DNA of 64,000 nt from Cymodocea nodosa (lineage: Eukaryota; Streptophyta; Magnoliopsida; Alismatales; Cymodoceaceae), in contig CM072339.1 in NCBI GenBank assembly GCA_036874045.1, positions 6,641,501 through 6,705,500 on the forward strand, written 5' to 3'. Below, one piece after another: positions 58,956 to 64,000 of this stretch. Numbering within the stretch: position 1 is the stretch's first letter; the number at the start of each line of letters is the position of its first letter. A program made the translations under genes and the position numbers. Under the pieces are notes generated by a model. The model searched no databases. It had not been told where the DNA came from and was given only the letters and a program-made list of their open reading frames with translations.

Positions 58956-61190
58956 TTAGTCTCTATTCCTAAGTTCATCTACTTCCTTTTGGAGTTTTTC
59001 TAATTAAAGTTCTAATTGATTAATCCTCTCTACAGCTCTTGTAATTTCTCTAGAAGGTACAGCTATTTCTACAGCTACAAAATTTCTGTATTCTTTCACT
59101 AAAATGGTTCTTGATTTGATCCTTTTTGATGCCCATTTCATGAAATCAATACAATCCACCATCAGTAGTGGAATCATATCTCCATAAAACAATTTCTTAT
59201 TTACTGTTCTCAGCTCGGAGATAAAAACTACATACCAATTTATTGGAATTCTATTGACAACTGCAAACGTGACCCATTTGACAAATTGACTCAATTCTAT
59301 GTCATGGCCTTATTGTTGATAGACATTCTTAATTAAAATGTTGGCTACCATGTGTGCTTTACCATTTAAATGCTTCAGTCTATTTAATAGAGGCACACTA
59401 GGATTGATAGCTAAACTGTCCTTGATTTCCTATTCTATCCATTCAACAGTAGTTGTGCTTTCCAAAATTTCCTGTCCTTCATTCTTTAATCCAAAAATGT
59501 TGTGGAGAAGCTCTAGTGTTATTTGTACATCTGCTTCCTCCACGTTGGAAATTAATTTTCCTTCTTCCTCTCTCAAATTTGCATAAAAACAAGTCACTAG
59601 ATTCTCATACACTACATGCCCTCTTTCTTGAGAAATAAAATTCAGTAGACCTTGGAACTCAAATAAATCTTTGATTTCTTGCATTCTGTCCCAATTTACT
59701 GGTCTACTGTATATAATATCATAACCCCTAATCTCTTGGTATTTAATATAAGCTTCCTAACTCCAAAAATGTACTTCATTTAAAATTGTTGTTTCAATCG
59801 GGTCAGGAATGTGACTTTGTTGTTCCAAAGGGGTTTGTTCTTGATCTTCCTCTACCATAGGCTGCACTTGAACATGTTCTACAGATTCCTTAATTTTTGC
59901 TTCTGCTTTTGTCTGTGGTGGTGAGCTAGCAGAACTCTCCACTCTATCTTGAATTCTTTCCATAAATTGCTGAAGAGTTTCTTACTCTTTAGTGGAATCT
60001 GCAAAGTCATTTTTGTCTAAATGGCTTCGTTCAGCTTCTTCTTCATTTTCTATTCTTTCTTCTTCCTCCTGACTACCAATCTACTTTGTAACTCTTCTTT
60101 CTGATTCTATGGTAGATTGGAATGGAGTCACGGGCAATTCAGTTTTTGCCCTAATTTTTGTTTCTTCTTCTTGTACAGGTTGTAGACTAATTTCAGCTTG
60201 TTTTTCTTCTTCTCTTTGCTCTTGCTACTACTGCTCCTTAGAATCGGATAGCAGGTTTATAAAAATTGGCTCCATAGGCCTTGTTACTATTGGTGCTTCA
60301 GATTTAATCTCCTTTTGATACTCAGGCACTATCTTTTTTCCTTTCCTTCGTATGATTAATTGTGCCTGCTCTTCCTCTTCTTCATCTAAGATTAAATCTA
60401 AAAATAAAGGCTCTGCACGCCTTTGAGCCACAGGTACTGGTTCTTCCTGTTTAACTTTTCTAATAATTGCTGGTCTCGAAGGACTAGCTTCAACTTCTTT
60501 TGCAGCAAATCTGACAACAGTTCTGGCAGTAGCTTCTTGATGCTGTTCCACTTTAATTTTGTACTGGGCCCTCAACTTTTCTTCTGTCCTTCTTCTTTTA
60601 ATGCCATCATATAAAATATGTGCCTTAGCTATGGCTATACTTTCTTCATCACCTTGGTCTCTTGCTGTTTTGACCAAGCTAGTAAACTCTTTCTCTTCTT
60701 CATCAGTTCTCGGCCAAGCAAATGCTACTCGTAGCAATGGCTCTGTTGGTTGAACTGGAGGTCCTAACTATTGTTCCTCAGGAACAGGTCTTTCAACAAT
60801 CGGCTCGTCTTGTCCTTCAGTTGCCTCTTCTTCATTTTCTTTCCTTTCTTACTCCTAGATCGCCCATTTAGCTCATCTATAGATTCGTCTTTTGAACTAG
60901 AGCCAGGACTTACGTTGGATTAATTCTAGGGCAACTTCATTGTTTGGCCTTATTTTTCTTTCTTTGCTTACAGCAATTTCCGTTGCAACCTTTATTCTTG
61001 TTTCCATTATTTTAGGTATTTGCATACCCAAATCTACTAAATCTCTTCTGAAGTTGAAAAGTTCTGATTCTACCTTCTATAGCTCTTTTTCTCTTGTTGT
61101 ATTCTTGATCTTCTATCGCGTGTGCCATTCCTCTAACTCTTTTAGAAATTCTGATGTGTCAACAACATCTTCCCAGAACTCAGGTGTCAT
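58956..61190 (-). pseudogene. Extra ORF 3' of integrase (A5)
   Basis: The first ATG is changed to GTG; the next (MTPEFW) is at 61190. Ends TAA 58956. Open pieces 60737-60228, 59963-59757, 59684-59430 and 59294-59004 with KAHILYDGIKRRRTEEKL, FYANLREEEGK, LLHNIFGLKN, KLFYGDMIPLLMVDCIDF. The middle is more divergent from A3/A4 than the ends, as expected for a low-complexity linker. Confidence 0.65.
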
Positions 61191-61767
61191 CTTCCTCACC
61201 GTGGAATTACACAACAGCACGGATCGCTCTAATTTCTACTGTTCTAAATTCTAACTGATTTGCGGAATAATGCCCTCAAAACCCTAGGTTTTAGTTTAAA
61301 TAAATCCTAAGTTTAGGCGGGTAATCGGGTCATTTCCTGAACCAACTATTGCTCTCTCATCCGCGGTCTTAGCTACAGTACTCCGTTGAGTTACAGTTTA
61401 CTCAACGGAATAAGCTCGTTGACTAACTCAAGACTCAACGGAGTAAGCTTGTTTAGTTAAGCGTAACTCAACAGACTCTCCGTACAAACAAATATATATA
61501 ATAATAAAAATACTTAAGGTAATAGTTTCTTTGTTTTTACTAGTTTAACCGATACTATGTTTCGGTCAGACCTAATTTTTTTTCCCGGTTTAACTGATAC
61601 TCTATTTCGGTAAAACCAACATTTTTTTTTCTTCTAAAAATTAATATAGATATTTTTTATGTTCCGATCATACCGATGGATCTAGTCGTTTGAACCGCAA
61701 CAATTTTTATATTTTATTATTATTATTATTTTTTATGTGAAAAATAAAATAAAAACTGATTTCCAAC
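61191..61767 (-). other. Spacer between integrase and extra ORF (A5)
   Basis: CGTTGAGTTA-type palindromes at 61381-61475, GTTTAACCGATACTATGTTTC and GGTTTAACTGATACT hairpin text at 61540-61615, T/A homopolymers. Confidence 0.55.
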
Positions 61768-63717
61768 TAAGAAAAGCTCGCGTAGTCCTCTACTCTGACT
61801 TCTTCTATAATTCCAAAGGAGATTTTTGGTGTTTTCAGAATAGGTCTAAGTCTTTGTCCATTTACTTTAAATATATTCTGATTTTTAGGATTTTCAATTT
61901 CAATAGCTCCATAAGGATAAACATTTCGAACTATCTAAGGTCCTGCCCATCTAGATCTTAATTTTCCTGGATTGTTATGGAGTCTAGCCATATAAAGATA
62001 TACTTCTTGTCCTATTTCAAAGCTTTTTGGAATAATTTTCCTATCATGCCAGAATTTCATTTTCTCTTTTTCTCTTAAAGTCTTCGAATAAGCTTCATTT
62101 CTAAATTCTTCTAATTCTATTAATTGCATTTTTCTATTTTCAACAGCTTGATTTAAATTAGTATTCAAAGTTTTTAATGCCCAATAAGCTTTAGGTTCTA
62201 TTTCAGCTAGTAAATGACAACTTTTTCCATATATTAGCCTAAAAGGTGACATACCTAAGCTTGTCTTATAAGTAGTTCTATAAGCCCAAAGTGCATCTAT
62301 CAATCTATTAGCTTAATCTGTTCTAGTAGGATTTACTACTTTTTCTAAGATTAACTTAATTTGTTTGTTAGCACTTTCTACTTGTCCACTTGTTTGCGGA
62401 TGATATGATGTTGCAATTTTGTGGTTTACTCCATATTTCTTCAATAAGGCTTCAAAACTTCTATTACAGAAATGAGTTCCTCTATCACTAATAATAACTT
62501 TAGGTATTCCAAATCTAGCAAATATATTGGTTCTTATAAATTGTATTACCACTTTGTTATCATTAGTTTTTGTAGGAATAGCTTCTATCCATTTAGATGC
62601 ATAATCCACCCCCAACAATATGTAATTAAATTGATTAGACATAGGAAATGGACCCATAAAATCTATTCCCCACACATCAAAGATTTCAACCTCAATAATA
62701 GGATTAAGAGGCATCATATTCCTCTTTGATATTCTTCCTATTTGTTGACATCTTAAACAACTTAAGCAATATTTATGAGCATCTTTGAATAGTGTTGGCC
62801 AATAAAATCCACATTGCAGAATTTTTGCAGCAGTTTTCCCTGAGCCGAAATGCCCTCCACAAGCTTGGTCATGACAGAAAGACAATATGCTCTGATATTC
62901 AGTTTCTGGAACACACCTCCTTAAAACCAGATCAAGACATTTCTTAAATAAGTATGGGTCTTCCCAATAGTAATATTTTACTCTTGAGAAAAACAATTTC
63001 TTATCCTGTCTATTCCAATCCTTAGGTGTTAAACTAGTAACTAAGTAATTAACTATGTCTGCATACCAAGGCATTGTGTTGATGGTCATTAATTGTTCAT
63101 TAGGAAAATTATCCTTAATTTCAATATTTGATTTTTCTATTTGTAATCTTGATAAATGATCTGCTACTACATTCTCACAACTTTTTTATCTTTAATCTCT
63201 AGATCAAATTCTTGTAATAATAATATCTATCAGATCAATCTAAGCTTAGTCTCTTTTTTCTTTATTAGATGTTTTAAAGCTGAATGATCCGTGTATACTA
63301 TTACTTTAGCTCCAATTAGATATCATCTAAACTTTTCTAAGGCAAACACAACAGCTAATAATTCTTTTTCAGTAGTTGTGTAATTAACTTGAGCATCATT
63401 TAAGGTTTTGCTTGCATAATGAATCACTCTAGGAGATTTTTCTATCTTTTGTCCCAACACTGCTCCTATAGCAAAATCAAATGCATCGCACAATAATTCA
63501 AATGGATGGCTCCAATCAAGTGCTTGAATTATAGGAGTTGAAATTAAGCTAGTTTTAAGTCTGAAAAATGCTTCCTTGCAATTTTTATCAAAGTTAAATG
63601 AGACATCTTTTAATAGATTAGTTAAAGGTCTAGCTATCTTGCTAAAGTCTTTAATAAATTTTCTATAAAAACCAGCGTGTCCTAGAAATGATCTAATATC
63701 TTTTACTAATTTAGGTT
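61768..63717 (-). pseudogene. Integrase, RNase H and RT end (A5)
   Basis: Open 63089-62313 holds the integrase HHCC finger ([14 protein letters not shown]) and core ([31 protein letters not shown]). A stop near 62310 precedes the C-terminal part 62303-61935; the frame continues, with one more stop, to TAG 61768. Upstream to 63717 are RNase H and RT 3' parts with several indels ([11 protein letters not shown] readable at about 63270-63300). Truncated before FMDD. Confidence 0.85.
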
Positions 63718-64000
63718 CAATTCTTATTCTTGTTTACATAAATCGTTGTTGTAAATATATCTCTTAATATATATATATATATATTCTCTGCAATTATCTT
63801 TTTTGATTAATGACAAAAAGAGGGAGAAATATTAATTGCTTATATTATAAAGTGAGATGATATTTAAATGGTTATTGTAATCTAATAGATGATAATTAGA
63901 AAACTAATACTTATATAATTATTGACATCTGAGAGTTTTAGTTCTGAGAGGTGAAATTTACACAAACAATAGAAATAAGCTTAAGTGAACTTAAGTCAAC
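63718..64000 (+). other. Copia-like tail, probably C3 resuming
   Basis: (TA)n at 63761-63783 and ATTAATGACAAAAAGAGGGA at 63804-63823, matching the motif in the C1 tail. The last bases (AAGCTTAAGTGAACTTAAGT) repeat the CTTAAGT word of the LTR modules. No ORF. Confidence 0.45.

Larger units (their letters stand above)
51625..63717 (-). mobile_element. A5, minus-strand Ty3 element truncated in RT
   Basis: 3' LTR 51625-53692, PPT 53693, F-box 55508-56644, gag 56792-58014, extra ORF 58956-61190, integrase to RT 61768-63717. The 5' end (protease, zinc knuckle, PBS, LTR) is missing; at 63717 the RT text stops in the middle of the post-FMDD region and Copia-like sequence starts. Order matches A3 and A4. 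Confidence 0.75.
8194..64000 (+). mobile_element. Copia element C3 with the Ty3 nest inside it
   Basis: 5' LTR, PBS and gag occupy 8194-11247. The inserted A1-A5 complex follows. 63718-64000 resumes Copia-like sequence: ATTAATGACAAAAAGAGGGA (63804-63823) is the tail motif seen in C1 at 1578-1598. The 3' LTR is outside the window. Confidence 0.5.

Noticed and set aside
63718..63722. CAATT as right TSD of the whole A1-A5 complex
   Set aside because: Only 4 of 5 bases match CAATA, and the adjoining end is a truncated RT rather than an LTR terminus.
1..64000. tRNA, rRNA or CRISPR-like arrays
   Set aside because: No cloverleaf, rRNA core or regularly spaced repeat-spacer pattern was found by eye; the repeated palindromes are irregular in spacing and lie in retroelement spacers.

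Overview
The window looks like nuclear DNA of a seed plant with a large, repeat-rich, AT-rich genome. Nearly every block can be assigned to an LTR retrotransposon: plant-type Ty3 pol with the FMDDF motif and DLGA protease, a Ty3 primer-binding site related to TGGCGCC...GGGGA, and sirevirus-like Ty1/Copia gag with polypurine-rich tails. I found no convincing host gene, tRNA, rRNA or CRISPR array. The species cannot be named from this sequence.

Layout. 1-3729 is the 3' part of a gag-only Copia element (C1) with its 3' LTR. 3872-6827 is a short internally deleted Ty3 element (T1). 6828-8193 is a decayed second Copia element (C2), interrupted at 8194 by a third (C3: 5' LTR 8194-9621, gag 9673-11210, probable tail 63718-64000). 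Everything from 11248 to about 63717 lies inside C3 and belongs to one Ty3 family with ~2.1 kb LTRs and Athila-like pol, called A1 to A5 here. Target-site duplications resolve the nest. A1 (+ strand) enters C3 at 11248. Solo LTR A2 (11758-44080, TSD ATTTG) sits in the 5' LTR of A1. A3 (12025-43197, TSD CACGG) sits in A2. A4 (12571-30728, TSD AATCA) sits in the 3' LTR of A3. A5 (51625-63717, minus strand) is joined head-to-head with the truncated 3' end of A1.

The A family is the interesting part. Its reconstructed order, seen in several copies on both strands, is LTR, PBS, [zinc knuckle, protease, RT, RNase H, integrase], [~730-codon extra ORF resembling the 'putative plant transposon protein' domain], [gag capsid ORF], [F-box protein ORF of ~379 codons], PPT, LTR. 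The gag capsid is thus split from its zinc knuckle and lies 3' of integrase, and an F-box gene of host type is carried as cargo. Each gap between ORFs holds near-perfect short palindromes (CGTTGAGTTA / TAACTCAACG), also present in the LTRs. A splice-acceptor-like site lies just upstream of the F-box start and a donor-like site lies in the LTR leader, suggesting subgenomic expression.

All ORFs carry stops, frameshifts or deletions, with A4 the youngest and best preserved, so nothing here is clearly an intact autonomous element. The Copia and Ty3 LTRs also share a palindromic module (TAACTATCCGA arms, then CTTAAGT, then CACGTG) in the same order, which is unexpected for unrelated superfamilies.
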